Below are positions 17,692-28,494 of a DNA stretch of 64,000 nt, in pieces. Position 1 is the stretch's first letter, and every line of letters begins with the position of its first letter. The position numbers were made by a program, and so were the translations under genes. Origin of the DNA: Sphingobacterium griseoflavum (GTDB lineage: Bacteria; Bacteroidota; Bacteroidia; Sphingobacteriales; Sphingobacteriaceae); contig NZ_BNAF01000007.1 in the NCBI RefSeq assembly GCF_014653155.1, positions 227,340 through 291,339 of the forward strand, read 5' to 3'. Under the pieces are notes generated by a model, which searched no databases, had not been told where the DNA came from, and worked only from the letters and a program-made list of their open reading frames with translations.

Positions 17692-17729
17692 CGAATATAC
17701 TTAAAAAATAAAAAACTAAATTTTACATT

Positions 17730-18293
17730 ATGCGAAAACATATCTTATCTGTATTTACCGTCGTGGCTATGGTGTTGGTGTTGGGCTCTTGTGGGGCGCA
17801 GAGAAAGTCTTCTGGTGGTGCTGGGACATCAACCTCGGTCGGTGCTGATGGTCCTTCAGCGTCACAGTGGCGAAGCGGTTTAAAAGGCAAGTGGGTTTTA
17901 AACGCGGTAGATAGGGAAGATATCCCTGCAGCATATACCATAAAGAATATATTCGATGAGGCGCCAGTAGACTGTTTTATCGGCAGTGTTTGGAATTTAC
18001 CTGGAGGTAATTATCGCGGAAGCATTACATTCAATGCCTCCGGAACGCTTTGTGCGGATGGGGCGGTGCGTAATATCGTTTGGTCAGTGTATGATGGGAA
18101 AGCAGAAAATACACATCCTCAGTTCCAGTTTAAGAAGCTATATGCTGGAGAGAAAGCTGCAAACGTAACTTCTGGTTACCGATTAAACCTCTCTTACTCT
18201 GATGGACAGTCTTTGGTTATGCGTATGCCTATCCCGTTGGACAACGGCGGAACGGGCAACCTCGTGTTCAATTTTACGCGTATGCAACAATAA
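17730..18293 (+). CDS. Lipoprotein with lipocalin-like domain
   Basis: 187 residues. Signal peptide with lipobox VLGSC, so Cys21 is lipidated; then a Gly/Ser/Thr linker (about 25-48) and a beta-rich domain starting GLKGKWVLNAV that continues with GSITFNASGTLC and YRLNLSYSDG. This resembles the lipocalin-like lipoproteins common in Bacteroidota. A role in outer-membrane or periplasmic ligand binding is inferred. It has its own promoter and terminator, so it is a single-gene unit. Confidence 0.8.
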   Translation: MRKHILSVFTVVAMVLVLGSCGAQRKSSGGAGTSTSVGADGPSASQWRSGLKGKWVLNAVDREDIPAAYTIKNIFDEAPVDCFIGSVWNLPGGNYRGSITFNASGTLCADGAVRNIVWSVYDGKAENTHPQFQFKKLYAGEKAANVTSGYRLNLSYSDGQSLVMRMPIPLDNGGTGNLVFNFTRMQQ

Positions 18294-18305
18294 AAATGTT
18301 ACGGA

Positions 18306-18336
18306 ATAAAGCCACGCATTTGCGTGGCTTTATTTA
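18306..18336 (+). terminator. Intrinsic terminator after the lipoprotein gene
   Basis: Stem ATAAAGCCACGCA (18306-18318) with TGCGTGGCTTTAT (18321-18333) followed by TTATTTC. It lies 13 bp after the stop codon. Confidence 0.85.
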
Positions 18337-18381
18337 TTTCGCTTATTTTAAAGATAGGTAAGGGAAAAACGTAAATGTTTT

Positions 18382-18389
18382 TAAATTTG
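18382..18389 (+). promoter_or_regulatory. -7 element upstream of gmd
   Basis: TAAATTTG matches the Bacteroidota -7 box and sits 16 bp before the gmd ATG, giving a very short leader. A matching TTTG upstream box is not clear, so this is a partial promoter match. Confidence 0.4.
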
Positions 18390-18405
18390 CGTATTATTTG
18401 AAATT

Positions 18406-19557
18406 ATGGATACAAATAAACCAAAGGTAGCTTTTGTAACGGGGATTACGGGGCAGGATGGCGCATACCTCGCAGAGTTTCTCCTTAAAAAGGGATACAT
18501 CGTTCACGGACTGAAAAGACGGTCATCTTCTTTCAATACCGATAGGATTGACCATCTTTACCAAGATCCGCACTTAAGCTCACGAAACTTTATACTGCAT
18601 TACGGTGATCTCACCGATTCCACCAATATAATCCGTATTATCCAAGAGATTCGACCAGATGAAATCTATAACTTGGCGGCGCAATCACATGTGAAAGTGA
18701 GTTTCGATACGCCCGAGTATACGGCAAATGCCGATGGTATAGGAACACTGCGTATTTTGGATGCGGTACGTCTGCTTGGTCTCGGGGCCAAGACACGCAT
18801 TTACCAAGCTTCTACTTCTGAGCTTTATGGACTAGTACAAGCTGTGCCACAAAGCGAAACAACGCCGTTTTATCCAAGAAGCCCTTACGCTGTAGCAAAG
18901 CTTTACGGTTATTGGATCACAGTCAATTATAGAGAGGCCTATAATATGTTCGCTTGTAACGGGATACTGTTTAACCATGAGAGTCCGGTTCGTGGAGAAA
19001 CTTTTGTGACCCGAAAAATAACACGCGCAGTAGCAAAAATTGCTCTGGGGCTGCAAGACAAGCTTTTTCTAGGCAATCTGTCTGCCAGACGGGATTGGGG
19101 GCATGCAAAAGACTATGTAGAGGCCATGTGGTTGATTCTTCAACAAGAAAAGCCGGAAGACTTTGTGATCGCGACAGGGGTGACGACTACGGTCCGAGAT
19201 TTTGTGCGCATGGCCTTTGCGGAATTAGGCATAGAGGTTGAGTTTAGCGGTAAGGATGCTTTGGAGAAGGGTGTGATTATCGATCGGGATGAAGGGGTAT
19301 TAAATCGTCTGGGAATCCCTGTTGAGAATATCAAATTAGGGCAAACGGTAGTCAAAGTTGATCCGGCATATTTCAGGCCTACGGAGGTTGATCTATTGAT
19401 TGGCGATCCTGCCAAAGCAAAGACGCAATTAGGATGGGAGCCGAAATTTACATTACCTATGCTTGTTGAAGATATGGTCGCTAGCGATCTACAACTAATG
19501 CGAAAGGAAGAATATCTTCGTAAGGGCGGATTTCAAAGTTTGAATTATTTTGAATAA
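18406..19557 (+). CDS. gmd: GDP-mannose 4,6-dehydratase
   Basis: Converts GDP-mannose to GDP-4-keto-6-deoxymannose, the precursor of GDP-fucose, GDP-rhamnose and related sugars. 383 residues, extended SDR fold. [11 protein letters not shown] (12-22) binds NADP, T137 and E139 in STSELYG and Y161-x3-K165 in YAVAK form the catalytic set, and [15 protein letters not shown] is the conserved substrate segment. The partner fcl or rmd gene is not next to it, so the final sugar is unknown. It starts a probable two-gene stretch with the coiled-coil gene 100 bp later. Confidence 0.95.
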   Translation: MDTNKPKVAFVTGITGQDGAYLAEFLLKKGYIVHGLKRRSSSFNTDRIDHLYQDPHLSSRNFILHYGDLTDSTNIIRIIQEIRPDEIYNLAAQSHVKVSFDTPEYTANADGIGTLRILDAVRLLGLGAKTRIYQASTSELYGLVQAVPQSETTPFYPRSPYAVAKLYGYWITVNYREAYNMFACNGILFNHESPVRGETFVTRKITRAVAKIALGLQDKLFLGNLSARRDWGHAKDYVEAMWLILQQEKPEDFVIATGVTTTVRDFVRMAFAELGIEVEFSGKDALEKGVIIDRDEGVLNRLGIPVENIKLGQTVVKVDPAYFRPTEVDLLIGDPAKAKTQLGWEPKFTLPMLVEDMVASDLQLMRKEEYLRKGGFQSLNYFE

Positions 19558-19657
19558 GCTATTAATGTTCGTGTGATGCGCTATTTGGAACAATTTTTGT
19601 TTTTAACATTCATTGCTAGTAATTCGATTACTTTGCTCCACATACGTCTAGATAAAA

Positions 19658-20614
19658 ATGCACAAGAAAGCGGATATTGAGAAGGTAGAGACATACAGTT
19701 CGGAGAGGAATGTTCAGGGCGACCCGATCAAGAAAAGTAATTCCAAGATTTATTTTTTCCTGATTGCAATTGCTGCGCTTTTGGCTACCAATTTATATTT
19801 CTATGTAAAATTCAAATCTTCGGGTGAAAAGCTGTACACGATGGCTATTCAAAAGCAGGATTTACAGATAGAAATTGATCGTATAGAAGCTGAACTTGAT
19901 AATTTGGTCAATCTCAAAAACGCAGAAATGGTAGATGCCAGTTTGGAAGATTCTGAAGCGAAAGCTCGAAAAGCAATCTCAGATTTACGCGTGAAATTGG
20001 AAGAACAGACTATTACCGAAGAAGATATCCTCCTTGCCCGCCAGGAAGTTACTAGGCTCAAGGGTGACGTATCCGATCTACGTGTCAACCTGAATGAACT
20101 GAAGGTTCGGAATGAGCTTTTAGAACGGGAAAATCTGGATCTCTTTAATAAAGTGGCATCCACCGATAAAAAAATAACGGCGCTCTCAAAGGAAAATATC
20201 CAACTCAAGGATAAGGTTACGATCGCATCCGGATTGAAAGTTTCTAACATACATGTAAATGGCGTCTCGGTATCGAAAAAGGGAACGATAGAAATCGAGA
20301 GCCGGGCAAGACGTGTGGATCGTTTGCAGATTTTGTTTTCCATAGCGGATAACGCTTTAGCTAAAAACGGAAATAAGGAAATATTCGTACGTGTCGTGGA
20401 TCCTTCTGGTAATCTCTTTGGGGATGCAAACAACTTCTTTTACGTACACGGAGAGAAACTGCAATACACATTCAAAGATGTGATTAACTTCACGAATAAA
20501 GGCGAAGAGTACCAATTCCTTTGGTCGTTAGACAAATTCAAAAAAGGCGCTTATACCGTACTGCTGTACAATGACAATGCAATTATGGGACGTGCTGGAA
20601 TTGTATTGAAATAA
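19658..20614 (+). CDS. Membrane-anchored coiled-coil protein of unknown function
   Basis: 318 residues: cytoplasmic N-terminus of about 30, one TM segment (about 30-50, FFLIAIAALLATNLYFYV), then a long heptad-rich coiled coil (about 60-195, rich in Glu, Lys, Leu) and a C-terminal beta-rich domain (about 200-318) starting ASGLKVSNIHVNGVSV. Such a build suggests a periplasmic tether or structural protein. I do not recognise a named family, though similar proteins appear common in Sphingobacteriaceae. No terminator is evident downstream. Confidence 0.8.
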   Translation: MHKKADIEKVETYSSERNVQGDPIKKSNSKIYFFLIAIAALLATNLYFYVKFKSSGEKLYTMAIQKQDLQIEIDRIEAELDNLVNLKNAEMVDASLEDSEAKARKAISDLRVKLEEQTITEEDILLARQEVTRLKGDVSDLRVNLNELKVRNELLERENLDLFNKVASTDKKITALSKENIQLKDKVTIASGLKVSNIHVNGVSVSKKGTIEIESRARRVDRLQILFSIADNALAKNGNKEIFVRVVDPSGNLFGDANNFFYVHGEKLQYTFKDVINFTNKGEEYQFLWSLDKFKKGAYTVLLYNDNAIMGRAGIVLK

Positions 20615-20914
20615 GTTACCAAACTTTCCCAATGTTGACGCTTAGCATTGGTCGACAAAAAAACTTCGATCCTTCCTGTAGTTCCGCTGTTATTCGTCGA
20701 TTTACGGAATAGTAACATGCCGGAAAATAGTTCTGCGGTTGGAAACTCGCCTTCAAACCAATGCATTTGATCATTATTTACGTTTCACCAATATCAACTG
20801 TTGAACTTGTCTGGACCGGGGCGTGCTACACATGTATCGTTCTACGCCATAGTTGAGCTTCATATCTCTACATACCATGAGGTGCTTGTCGAGTTCTTAA
20901 AAAGCCCATGATGG
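20615..20914. other. 300-bp gap with no convincing gene
   Basis: Lies between the ends of the coiled-coil gene (plus) and the histidine kinase gene (minus). The minus strand has two short ORFs: one of up to 34 codons starting ATG at about 20866 and ending about 20782 (MVCRDMKLNYGVERY...), and one of 71 codons from 20766 that runs into the end of the plus-strand gene. Neither matches anything I know, and neither has a promoter match. The 71-codon frame has credible amino-acid use, so remnant coding sequence is possible. No intrinsic terminator is visible for either flanking gene. Confidence 0.4.
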
Positions 20915-23900
20915 CTAGTCACGGTATATCGGTAAGGTGATGATAAAGGTAGTCCCTGCATTTGCTTTCGTAACAAATTCGATCTTGCCGCCTATACCGG
21001 TAACGGTTTGTTTCACGAAGGCAAGTCCCAAGCCAGTCCCAGAACTTTTCGTCGTAAAGTTAGGCTTAAATATATTTGGGATCACTTCATCAGATATGCC
21101 ATAACCATAGTCTTGAATCAAGATTTGTACATGATCTTTATCCGGATAACTTACTTCGACATTAATTTTTGTTTTTTTCCGGCCAACACTGGCTTCGATA
21201 GCATTTTTGAACAAATTGTTAAACGAGCGAAGCATTTGGTCCCGATCACCCAATATATAGATTGCCCGATCTGCCGTTTCGTTGTTCAGCACGATTAGTG
21301 TCGTCGACGTGCTGTTAAATAAATTCATGACCTTCAGTATTTTCTCGATAAGATTGATCTTCACCAAGTTTGTTTCAGGAAGTTTCGCAAATGCAGAAAA
21401 CTCGGTTGCTATTTTGGATAAGCTATCTATCTGCTCGATCACGGAATTGGAAATCCGCAGAAACCGCTCGGAAAAACGCTCATCGTTTTCATGATAGGAA
21501 CGCATCAATTGCTGTATGCCGAGCTTCATCGGGGTTAATGGATTTTTTATTTCATGGGCGACCTGCTTCGCCATTTCTCGCCACGCTTTTTCCCGCTCGG
21601 CATCCCGTAATTGTTTGGCACTCTCCTCCAGTTTAATCAGCATGTAGTTGTATTCCTTGATCAACATGCCAATCTCGTCATTCCTTTCCCAATAAAGGGG
21701 CTCATTGATCTTATTGGATAATTGGGTTTCGGCAAGTTTCTGGCGCACAATATCCAAAGGCTTTGTGATCTTGCTGGATACCGCTACCGCAATAAACCCA
21801 AACAGGATGATGATAAAGGTGTAAATATTCAAGATGGTGTTCAAGAGCAGGTTTTTGTTTGCCGTTGCATCCTTTTCGGTCGTATAATAGGGGATGTTAA
21901 GGTAGGCTACCGTTTTGTATTCCTCATTTTTTATCGTGGCATAAGCGGCTGCAAACTTGAAGATGGAAATCTGTTCTTGTTCGTATGCTTCTGACTTGCG
22001 CAGAACGGCAAGCTTACTCAGGGCCGCAGGGTTGATGTATTCTGATATCAGTTTGAGGTCGAATATCCTGGGTTGCGAGGAGTACAAAAGTTTGCCGCCC
22101 TTGTCGTAAAGGTTGAAGTTTGTCATGGTGGAAGGTGCCATATCCTTCAGTATTTTCACGATAACTTGGCGCGTATCTTCCCGCGTGCCCGCAATACTGT
22201 TCTCTATTTTCTTGGTGATTTCGGCTATTTCCTTTAGTCGGTTGGCGGATGTTGTTTCCTCTAGTTGCTTGTTTATACTGATAAATGCGATTCCGCCCGA
22301 GATCAAGATACCTAGAAGAACAGACATAATAACCAAGGTTTGTATACGTGTACTGTATTGTATGTTGTTAAAAAGTAGCCTAAAATGATAACGGATTCTA
22401 TTCCAATGGAACGACTTGCTACTGACAGTTTTGAAGATATAGTTTGTAAAGTTGAAGAGACCGAAGAAAATCAGAAGCAATATAAAAATAATAGACCCCA
22501 AGGCCAAATATTCCCAAGCTGTTGTTTTTTGTTTGCTGAGTACAATTGTCGTGTATTGATCGGGTTTATAGGCCAAGTGAAGAAAATTGTCGTGCTCCTT
22601 TACGTCTATGAATTCGCGCAATTTATTCGGGATGTTGAAATCGTTTTCTGCATAATTGTATGTTCCATACTGCGTAACAAGCGTATGTCCTTTGTACAAA
22701 GCATAAGAGTTATTTTCAAATGCATCGAATTGCCAAGCAGATGATTTGCTATCCGACAGGATCTCTGGATAAGGTAAAAGCGTGCTATAGGCGAGATTTT
22801 TAAGGTTGATATAGATGTGAAAGGATTTGTCTGGATTGTTTTCGTAGGGGATGGTTAGGTGGGTGAAATACTCATGGGTGCCCAGTTCGCTTTTCAAGCG
22901 GTAGAAATTTGTTGTAAAGGGGATTTTTATTGCACTTTTGATAACTTTCTCTCTGTAGGCGGCAGCGACATCTGTCGCATATTTCTCTAGGGGCCTCCCC
23001 TCGTTATTGTAAAAAAAAGCTTGAAAATCAAATTTGGAGAGATATCCGCTTAAATAGCGCGTCTTAATATAATCTGCAATATAAGGTATGTCCGCCGCTG
23101 AATCATTTATACTAAGTAGCTTTTCGAGTTTGTAGTCATTGTTGATGTTTTTCTCGATATCCACAAAAAGCGAAACGGCATTTACATCGTCCTCCGCTAG
23201 CAAATGGGAGATCGATTGTTTCATGACATCCTCCTTCTTGATGCGGTTGTAATGGTTATACGAAAGGACCGATATGCCGGATAAAAACAATATCGTTGTG
23301 ATGAAAGTGGAAAGTTGGTAAGGAGCAGAAAAACTGAAAGTTTTGTAGGTGCGTAGAGAGAGGAGGCAGCCGAAAAGGAGGCAGAAATACAAATGATGCC
23401 CGATGATCGACGTAAGGAACAATGCAATGATCAGACAGCCCAATTCCAAGTTTAAAATCTCGGTGATATCCTTGAGTATGTACCTTATCATTTGTATGAT
23501 GCCATCTATATACAAGACCAAAGAGGTCACATTGAAACAGAACAGCAAAATACATAGCCAACCGTAAAACCCAAGGTTCAGAATTTTGGTGAAGTCATTT
23601 TCATATAGCGGTGAATGGGTAAGCAAGGTCCCTAAGAAATAGAACATGACCTCTGCAATAAAATAAACCGAAATGATTGCGAGGAAACAAAATATAATAG
23701 CGACCTTTTTTTTCATGAGCATTTTCGGTACCGAGAGATAGCGCTGTATATGCTTTACAAAGCATATAAACCAAAAGATACTCATCGTGGTCATCAGGTA
23801 AGCCCATACATTGGGTAAAAATTCATTATACGCGTAGAATTTCGGATCGAATAATTCTAGACTGGAATGCACGGCCAACCAATTCGATCGTAGATCAATG

Positions 23901-24658
23901 TAGCGGACGATAACCAGCACGGAAAAGAATAGCAGTACGGCTAGCCAAGCGCGTCCATTCTTGGCAAAATGTAGACATATGCTATTGGTAAGAATCAGTA
24001 AGCAGACGATTGCTGCAATCCAACAGATAAATTGGAGATCTATATAGATATTGTCTTTTTTTCCATCAATGAGTTTAATGGAGAAGAGGTAGTTGTTGTC
24101 TTTACTATAGACATTGCGTATATTTTTGTTATCATTATACTGTGCGATTTCTATGTTTTTTACACCGATTACACTCAGGAAATTATTGGTCAAGTAATTG
24201 TTCGGGTTTTCAAAATTCCGCTTGATTGGAACGAGAGCCAAAACGGAAACACCATGCTGTAGATTTTTTTTCTTTACAAGGAACGATCGGTTTTCCGATT
24301 GCAGATAAGCCGTTTTAGTTTGGATGCCGACATCGCTAACAGGTACGTAAATATTGGTTGACCAATGCACGATTTGATTGTCGCGATAAACATATAAGAA
24401 GATATATTCCTTTGCAAGGTCATCCGTTATTTTCGCTAACTGTATGGGATATTTGTCCACGTTTTGGAACGTCTTGACGGTTAAGCTATCGTTTAAAACA
24501 TCATTGATCTTGTCTTCAAATCGATGGATACTTGCTGTAAGTTTTCGCTCATCCAACTGCAACATCTCCTCATCCGTAATAGTGAAATGTATGGTTATGG
24601 CCGTACCTAATAAAGATAATGTTAGGATCAAAAGCAGGAATCGAATCTTTGTCAGCAT
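20915..24658 (-). CDS. Large multi-membrane sensor histidine kinase
   Basis: 1247 residues. N-terminal TM (about 5-24), an extracytoplasmic part of about 180 residues, a block of seven or eight TM segments (about 205-475), a second extracytoplasmic part (about 480-715), TMs near 730 and 785, a third sensor part, a TM near 955, then HAMP (about 965-1015) and the kinase core. H1035 in AHEIKNPLTP is the phosphorylation site; NLFKNAIEAS is the N box, DYGYGISDE and SSGTGLGLAF are the G boxes, so ATP binding looks intact. The core resembles NtrY-type kinases. No response regulator lies beside it. Ligand unknown. Confidence 0.9.
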   Translation of the reverse strand: MLTKIRFLLLILTLSLLGTAITIHFTITDEEMLQLDERKLTASIHRFEDKINDVLNDSLTVKTFQNVDKYPIQLAKITDDLAKEYIFLYVYRDNQIVHWSTNIYVPVSDVGIQTKTAYLQSENRSFLVKKKNLQHGVSVLALVPIKRNFENPNNYLTNNFLSVIGVKNIEIAQYNDNKNIRNVYSKDNNYLFSIKLIDGKKDNIYIDLQFICWIAAIVCLLILTNSICLHFAKNGRAWLAVLLFFSVLVIVRYIDLRSNWLAVHSSLELFDPKFYAYNEFLPNVWAYLMTTMSIFWFICFVKHIQRYLSVPKMLMKKKVAIIFCFLAIISVYFIAEVMFYFLGTLLTHSPLYENDFTKILNLGFYGWLCILLFCFNVTSLVLYIDGIIQMIRYILKDITEILNLELGCLIIALFLTSIIGHHLYFCLLFGCLLSLRTYKTFSFSAPYQLSTFITTILFLSGISVLSYNHYNRIKKEDVMKQSISHLLAEDDVNAVSLFVDIEKNINNDYKLEKLLSINDSAADIPYIADYIKTRYLSGYLSKFDFQAFFYNNEGRPLEKYATDVAAAYREKVIKSAIKIPFTTNFYRLKSELGTHEYFTHLTIPYENNPDKSFHIYINLKNLAYSTLLPYPEILSDSKSSAWQFDAFENNSYALYKGHTLVTQYGTYNYAENDFNIPNKLREFIDVKEHDNFLHLAYKPDQYTTIVLSKQKTTAWEYLALGSIIFILLLIFFGLFNFTNYIFKTVSSKSFHWNRIRYHFRLLFNNIQYSTRIQTLVIMSVLLGILISGGIAFISINKQLEETTSANRLKEIAEITKKIENSIAGTREDTRQVIVKILKDMAPSTMTNFNLYDKGGKLLYSSQPRIFDLKLISEYINPAALSKLAVLRKSEAYEQEQISIFKFAAAYATIKNEEYKTVAYLNIPYYTTEKDATANKNLLLNTILNIYTFIIILFGFIAVAVSSKITKPLDIVRQKLAETQLSNKINEPLYWERNDEIGMLIKEYNYMLIKLEESAKQLRDAEREKAWREMAKQVAHEIKNPLTPMKLGIQQLMRSYHENDERFSERFLRISNSVIEQIDSLSKIATEFSAFAKLPETNLVKINLIEKILKVMNLFNSTSTTLIVLNNETADRAIYILGDRDQMLRSFNNLFKNAIEASVGRKKTKINVEVSYPDKDHVQILIQDYGYGISDEVIPNIFKPNFTTKSSGTGLGLAFVKQTVTGIGGKIEFVTKANAGTTFIITLPIYRD

Positions 24659-24693
24659 TTAAGTCCGTTTTCGTAAAATGTAAATATAACAAA

Positions 24694-24722
24694 AGTCCTC
24701 GTTATTGTTTGTAACGAGGACT
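24694..24722 (-). terminator. Intrinsic terminator after sdhB
   Basis: Stem AGTCCTCGTTA (24694-24704) with TAACGAGGACT (24712-24722), 7-nt loop. Read on the minus strand the stem is followed by TTTGTTA. It lies 26 bp past the sdhB stop and separates the sdh operon from the kinase gene. Confidence 0.75.
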
Positions 24723-24747
24723 CTTTATCCGTAATAGATAGGGTAGC

Positions 24748-25527
24748 CTAACTATGTGTATGAACATCCTCCTCGCGGAAGAATTTTGCTGTAAAATATT
24801 CACGGTTCATGCGTGCAATATTTGTTAATTTAATACCTTTCGGACACTCGGCCTCGCAGGCGCCGGTATTGGTGCAGTTACCAAATCCCTCCGCATCCAT
24901 TTGGTCGACCATCGCTTGCGCGCGTTCGTAACGCTCGGTCTGTCCTTGTGGAAGCAATGCAAACTGGGAGATCTTGGCTGACACGAAAAGCATAGCTGAT
25001 GCATTTTTACACGCCGCGACACAGGCGCCACAACCGATACATGTAGCAGCCTCAAATGCCTCGTCAGCGATACGCTTTGGTATAGGAATAGTATTCGCGT
25101 CAGGCACACCTCCCGTATTGACATTAACATAGCCACCGGCCTGTTGTATGCGGTCAAAGGATGTGCGGTCTGTTGCCAAATCCTTCAATACCGGGAAAGC
25201 GGCTGCGCGCCAAGGTTCAATAACGATAGTTTGTCCATCATGAAACGTGCGCATGTGCAATTGGCAAGTTGTAATGCCGTATTTAGGGCCATGGGGACGT
25301 CCGTTGATGACCAATGAGCACATGCCGCAAATCCCTTCGCGACAATCGTGGTCAAAGTAGATTGGATCTTCTCCTAAACGCGTGAGATCTTCGTTGACTA
25401 CGTCAAGCATTTCAAGAAAGGACATATCATCAGCAATATCTTTCGCTTGGATCGTGACGAACTGACCTTTGGATTTATCATTTTTTTGACGCCAAACTTT
25501 CAGCGTTAAATTCATATGTTGTGCCAT
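24748..25527 (-). CDS. sdhB: Succinate dehydrogenase/fumarate reductase iron-sulfur subunit
   Basis: Carries electrons from the flavin to the quinone site. 259 residues from ATG 25527; the frame extends to 25572 but the extra 15 residues are not family-like. [2Fe-2S] ligands C62, C67 and C70 in CREGICGMC, with C88 in YGITTC; the [4Fe-4S] and [3Fe-4S] ligands are in [11 protein letters not shown] and [14 protein letters not shown]. Last gene of sdhCAB, 53 bp after sdhA, followed by a terminator. Confidence 0.95.
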   Translation of the reverse strand: MAQHMNLTLKVWRQKNDKSKGQFVTIQAKDIADDMSFLEMLDVVNEDLTRLGEDPIYFDHDCREGICGMCSLVINGRPHGPKYGITTCQLHMRTFHDGQTIVIEPWRAAAFPVLKDLATDRTSFDRIQQAGGYVNVNTGGVPDANTIPIPKRIADEAFEAATCIGCGACVAACKNASAMLFVSAKISQFALLPQGQTERYERAQAMVDQMDAEGFGNCTNTGACEAECPKGIKLTNIARMNREYFTAKFFREEDVHTHS

Positions 25528-25580
25528 GATAGTATGGTTATGTAATAGGATTGAGCAAGCAAGCCCGCTCACCCAATATA

Positions 25581-27515
25581 CTATTTATAACTTCTTTGTG
25601 TTAATTTAACATTTTCGAAGACTAATTCTTCTTTGTGTAGAACCTCAGGTTGGTTTTCACCTGCAAACGCCCACGCAGCAACATAGGTGAAGTTTTCGTC
25701 GTCACGCATAGCCTCGCCCTCTTCTGTCTGCGACTCCAACCGGAAGTGGCCCCCGCAGGATTCGCTACGGTTTAGCGCATCGTCAACCATAAGTTCTCCC
25801 AATTCGATAAAATCGGCTACGCGCCCGGCTTTTTCCAAGGACATATTAAGCTCATCGTTTTCACCCAATACCTTTACATCCGTCCAAAACTCTTTCTTCA
25901 ATGCTTGGATCAATCCTTTCGCTTTTGTCAGTCCCTCTGCGGTGCGTGCCATACCGCAATACTCCCACATGATTTTGCCCAATTCCTTATGGATGTCATC
26001 GATGGTTTTCGAACCTTTCAGGCTCAACAGGGTGTTGATTTTGTCTTCTACCTCTTTACGTGTTTCTTCAAAAGCCGGATGGTTTTTGTCTACTGGAGCA
26101 AAGCTGCCTAGTTTGGCAAGGTAATCGCCCACAGTGAATGGAATAACGAAGTAGCCGTCGGATAACCCTTGCATCAATGCAGATGCCCCTAAGCGGTTAG
26201 CTCCGTGATCCGAGAAATTACATTCGCCCAACGCGTAAAGACCTGGAACGGTCGTCATCAAGTTGTAATCAACCCAAACACCACCCATGGTATAGTGCAC
26301 AGCTGGATAGATACGCATCGGTTGTTCATATGGATTTTCGTCGGTGATTTGATAGTACATATCAAACAAGTTTCCGTATTTCGCTTCTACAGTGTCTTTG
26401 CCTAAACGTTTGATGGCATCCGCGAAGTCTAAGAATACGGCAACGCCCGATTTTCCTACACCACGCCCATCGTCTACCATTTCTTTCGCATTCCGGGATG
26501 CAACGTCACGGGGAACCAAGTTACCAAAGGACGGATATTTTCTTTCCAAGAAGTAATCGCGGTCCTCTTCTTTGATCTCTGCCGGGTTCAGTGCTCCAGT
26601 GCGTAGTTTTTCAGAAAGCTCTTTCGTTTTCGGTACCCATACCCGCCCATCGTTACGCAACGATTCAGACATCAAGGTCAACTTGGATTGGTGATCGCCA
26701 GTTACGGGGATACAGGTGGGGTGTATTTGCGTGTAGCAAGGGTTAGCGAAATATGCACCTCTTTTGTGTGCTCTCCAAGCTGCCGTAACATTACAGCCCA
26801 TTGCATTTGTGGAAAGGAAAAATACGTTACCGTACCCACCAGTGCACAGTAGCACAGCATGGCCTTCATGGGATTCTATTTTGCCGGTAATCATGTCGCG
26901 GGTGATAATACCACGTGCATGACCATCGATCTTCACTAAATCCAACATTTCGTGACGGGTGTACGATTTTACTTTTCCCTTTTTTATTTGGCGGTTTAAT
27001 GCAGAATAGGCGCCTAACAACAATTGTTGTCCCGTTTGGCCACGCGCATAAAATGTGCGGGATACTTGCGCCCCACCAAATGAACGGTTATCCAATAAAC
27101 CGCCATATTCGCGAGCGAAAGGAACGCCTTGCGCTACACATTGATCGATGATGTTTACCGACACTTCGGCCAAACGGTAAACGTTAGCCTCGCGTGCCCG
27201 ATAGTCTCCGCCTTTGATCGTATCGTAAAACAACCGGAAAACGGAGTCCCCATCATTTTGATAGTTCTTAGCGGCATTGATCCCACCTTGTGCAGCGATA
27301 GAGTGTGCACGACGTGGGGAGTCTTGGTAACAGAAAGTCTTCACATTGTAGCCCAACTCCGCCAATGAAGCTGCTGCAGATGCGCCTGCCAATCCGGTAC
27401 CCACAACTAAAATCGTGAACTTACGTTTGTTGGCTGGATTGACCAACTTCATTTCAAATTTATGCTTTGACCATTTCTCGGCTAATGGGCCGGCAGGTAC
27501 TTTTGAATCTAACAT
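25581..27515 (-). CDS. sdhA: Succinate dehydrogenase/fumarate reductase flavoprotein subunit
   Basis: Oxidises succinate to fumarate with covalently bound FAD. 644 residues. [19 protein letters not shown] (about 37-55) binds the ADP part, H71 in [17 protein letters not shown] is the FAD-linked histidine, and [14 protein letters not shown] with the later [10 protein letters not shown] holds the dicarboxylate site. The length and the single cytochrome b partner place it in the type B enzymes with a di-haem anchor. Middle gene of sdhCAB. Confidence 0.96.
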   Translation of the reverse strand: MLDSKVPAGPLAEKWSKHKFEMKLVNPANKRKFTILVVGTGLAGASAAASLAELGYNVKTFCYQDSPRRAHSIAAQGGINAAKNYQNDGDSVFRLFYDTIKGGDYRAREANVYRLAEVSVNIIDQCVAQGVPFAREYGGLLDNRSFGGAQVSRTFYARGQTGQQLLLGAYSALNRQIKKGKVKSYTRHEMLDLVKIDGHARGIITRDMITGKIESHEGHAVLLCTGGYGNVFFLSTNAMGCNVTAAWRAHKRGAYFANPCYTQIHPTCIPVTGDHQSKLTLMSESLRNDGRVWVPKTKELSEKLRTGALNPAEIKEEDRDYFLERKYPSFGNLVPRDVASRNAKEMVDDGRGVGKSGVAVFLDFADAIKRLGKDTVEAKYGNLFDMYYQITDENPYEQPMRIYPAVHYTMGGVWVDYNLMTTVPGLYALGECNFSDHGANRLGASALMQGLSDGYFVIPFTVGDYLAKLGSFAPVDKNHPAFEETRKEVEDKINTLLSLKGSKTIDDIHKELGKIMWEYCGMARTAEGLTKAKGLIQALKKEFWTDVKVLGENDELNMSLEKAGRVADFIELGELMVDDALNRSESCGGHFRLESQTEEGEAMRDDENFTYVAAWAFAGENQPEVLHKEELVFENVKLTQRSYK

Positions 27516-27562
27516 ATTTAAATACTTTATATTTAAGAGATATGAATAGTATATCTTATATA

Positions 27563-28336
27563 TTATTTAACGAAATAGAAATACAACGGCATCAACGCAA
27601 ATCCAATTGGGATGAGTACGCCAAATCCCCACACTCCGATAAATCGGATAATCGGCACATATTTTTTATGTGAAAAACCGACGGTCTGAAAAGCTGATTG
27701 AAAACCATGAATCAAATGGAAAGACAATGCGGCCATAGCTAGTACATAAAAGAATACAAGAAATGGATTCTCAAAGGCGAAATCTACTTGCTTGTAAAGG
27801 TCACGCGCCTTGACAATTTCTACACCATTATCCGTGCTGACTTGGTAATCGATAAATTCATTGGCTTCCAATGCCCTCGAAGATCTTACACCGGTTGATA
27901 GATCCGTTTGGTATTCGATATAAGGCACTTGATCGTTATGGTATTTCCACCAAAAATTTTGCATGTGAGTCGCAATAAATACCAGAAGAACTGTACCAAG
28001 AATTCCCATATTGCGAGAACTCCAAGTGCTGTTCGCGTTGCCATCATACCGCGCGTAGTTGACAGGCCTTGCAGCTTTGTTTTGCATGCTCAAGATCAAA
28101 GCATACACAGCATGGATAACAATAGATGCATAAAGAAGATAGGAAACTACTTTAATAGGGGTGAAATGCGTCATAAAATACGCATAGTTATTAAAGGCAT
28201 ACCCCTCGTCGTTTTTAAATAACTGCAGGTTACCAATCAGGTGAACTATTAGGAACGTACATAAAAAAATTCCCGTCAAGCTCATGATCAGTTTTCTTCC
28301 CAGCGAAGAACTTAAAACTGGCTTTGAATTACTCAT
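27563..28336 (-). CDS. sdhC: Succinate dehydrogenase cytochrome b subunit
   Basis: 257 residues with five TM segments (first about 15-35, [21 protein letters not shown]), which is the type B anchor that holds two haem b and the quinone site in one chain. Candidate axial histidines are in [29 protein letters not shown] and [10 protein letters not shown] soluble stretch of about 55 residues with acidic charge lies between the third and fourth TM. First gene of sdhCAB; sdhA follows after 47 bp. Confidence 0.93.
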   Translation of the reverse strand: MSNSKPVLSSSLGRKLIMSLTGIFLCTFLIVHLIGNLQLFKNDEGYAFNNYAYFMTHFTPIKVVSYLLYASIVIHAVYALILSMQNKAARPVNYARYDGNANSTWSSRNMGILGTVLLVFIATHMQNFWWKYHNDQVPYIEYQTDLSTGVRSSRALEANEFIDYQVSTDNGVEIVKARDLYKQVDFAFENPFLVFFYVLAMAALSFHLIHGFQSAFQTVGFSHKKYVPIIRFIGVWGFGVLIPIGFALMPLYFYFVK

Positions 28337-28362
28337 TATCCTTGATTTTATATATTGATTCG

Positions 28363-28396
28363 CAAATCTATTTATTTGTTAACAGAAATCTGACAA
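28363..28396 (-). promoter_or_regulatory. Promoter of sdhCAB
   Basis: On the minus strand TTG (28396-28394), 23-bp spacer, TAGATTTG (28370-28363). Start expected near 28357, about 20 nt before the sdhC ATG. Confidence 0.55.
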
Positions 28397-28437
28397 TAGG
28401 CAATAAAATCGAATAATTTAGAACAATTCTAAGCAAA

Positions 28438-28470
28438 AGGGGCTATGTCTTTTCTGTTGACATAGCCCCT
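28438..28470 (-). terminator. Intrinsic terminator after the outer-membrane barrel gene
   Basis: Perfect 12-bp stem AGGGGCTATGTC (28438-28449) with GACATAGCCCCT (28459-28470); on the minus strand it is followed by TTTTGCTT. It ends the transcript of the gene at 28495 and insulates sdhC. Confidence 0.85.
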
Positions 28471-28494
28471 CTTTATCACGTGCCTTTTTTCGGT

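Noticed and set aside
20551..20766. 71-codon minus-strand ORF at the end of the coiled-coil gene as a real gene
   Set aside because: About 64 bp overlap the plus-strand gene and no promoter or known family supports it; it is kept only as a remark on the gap.
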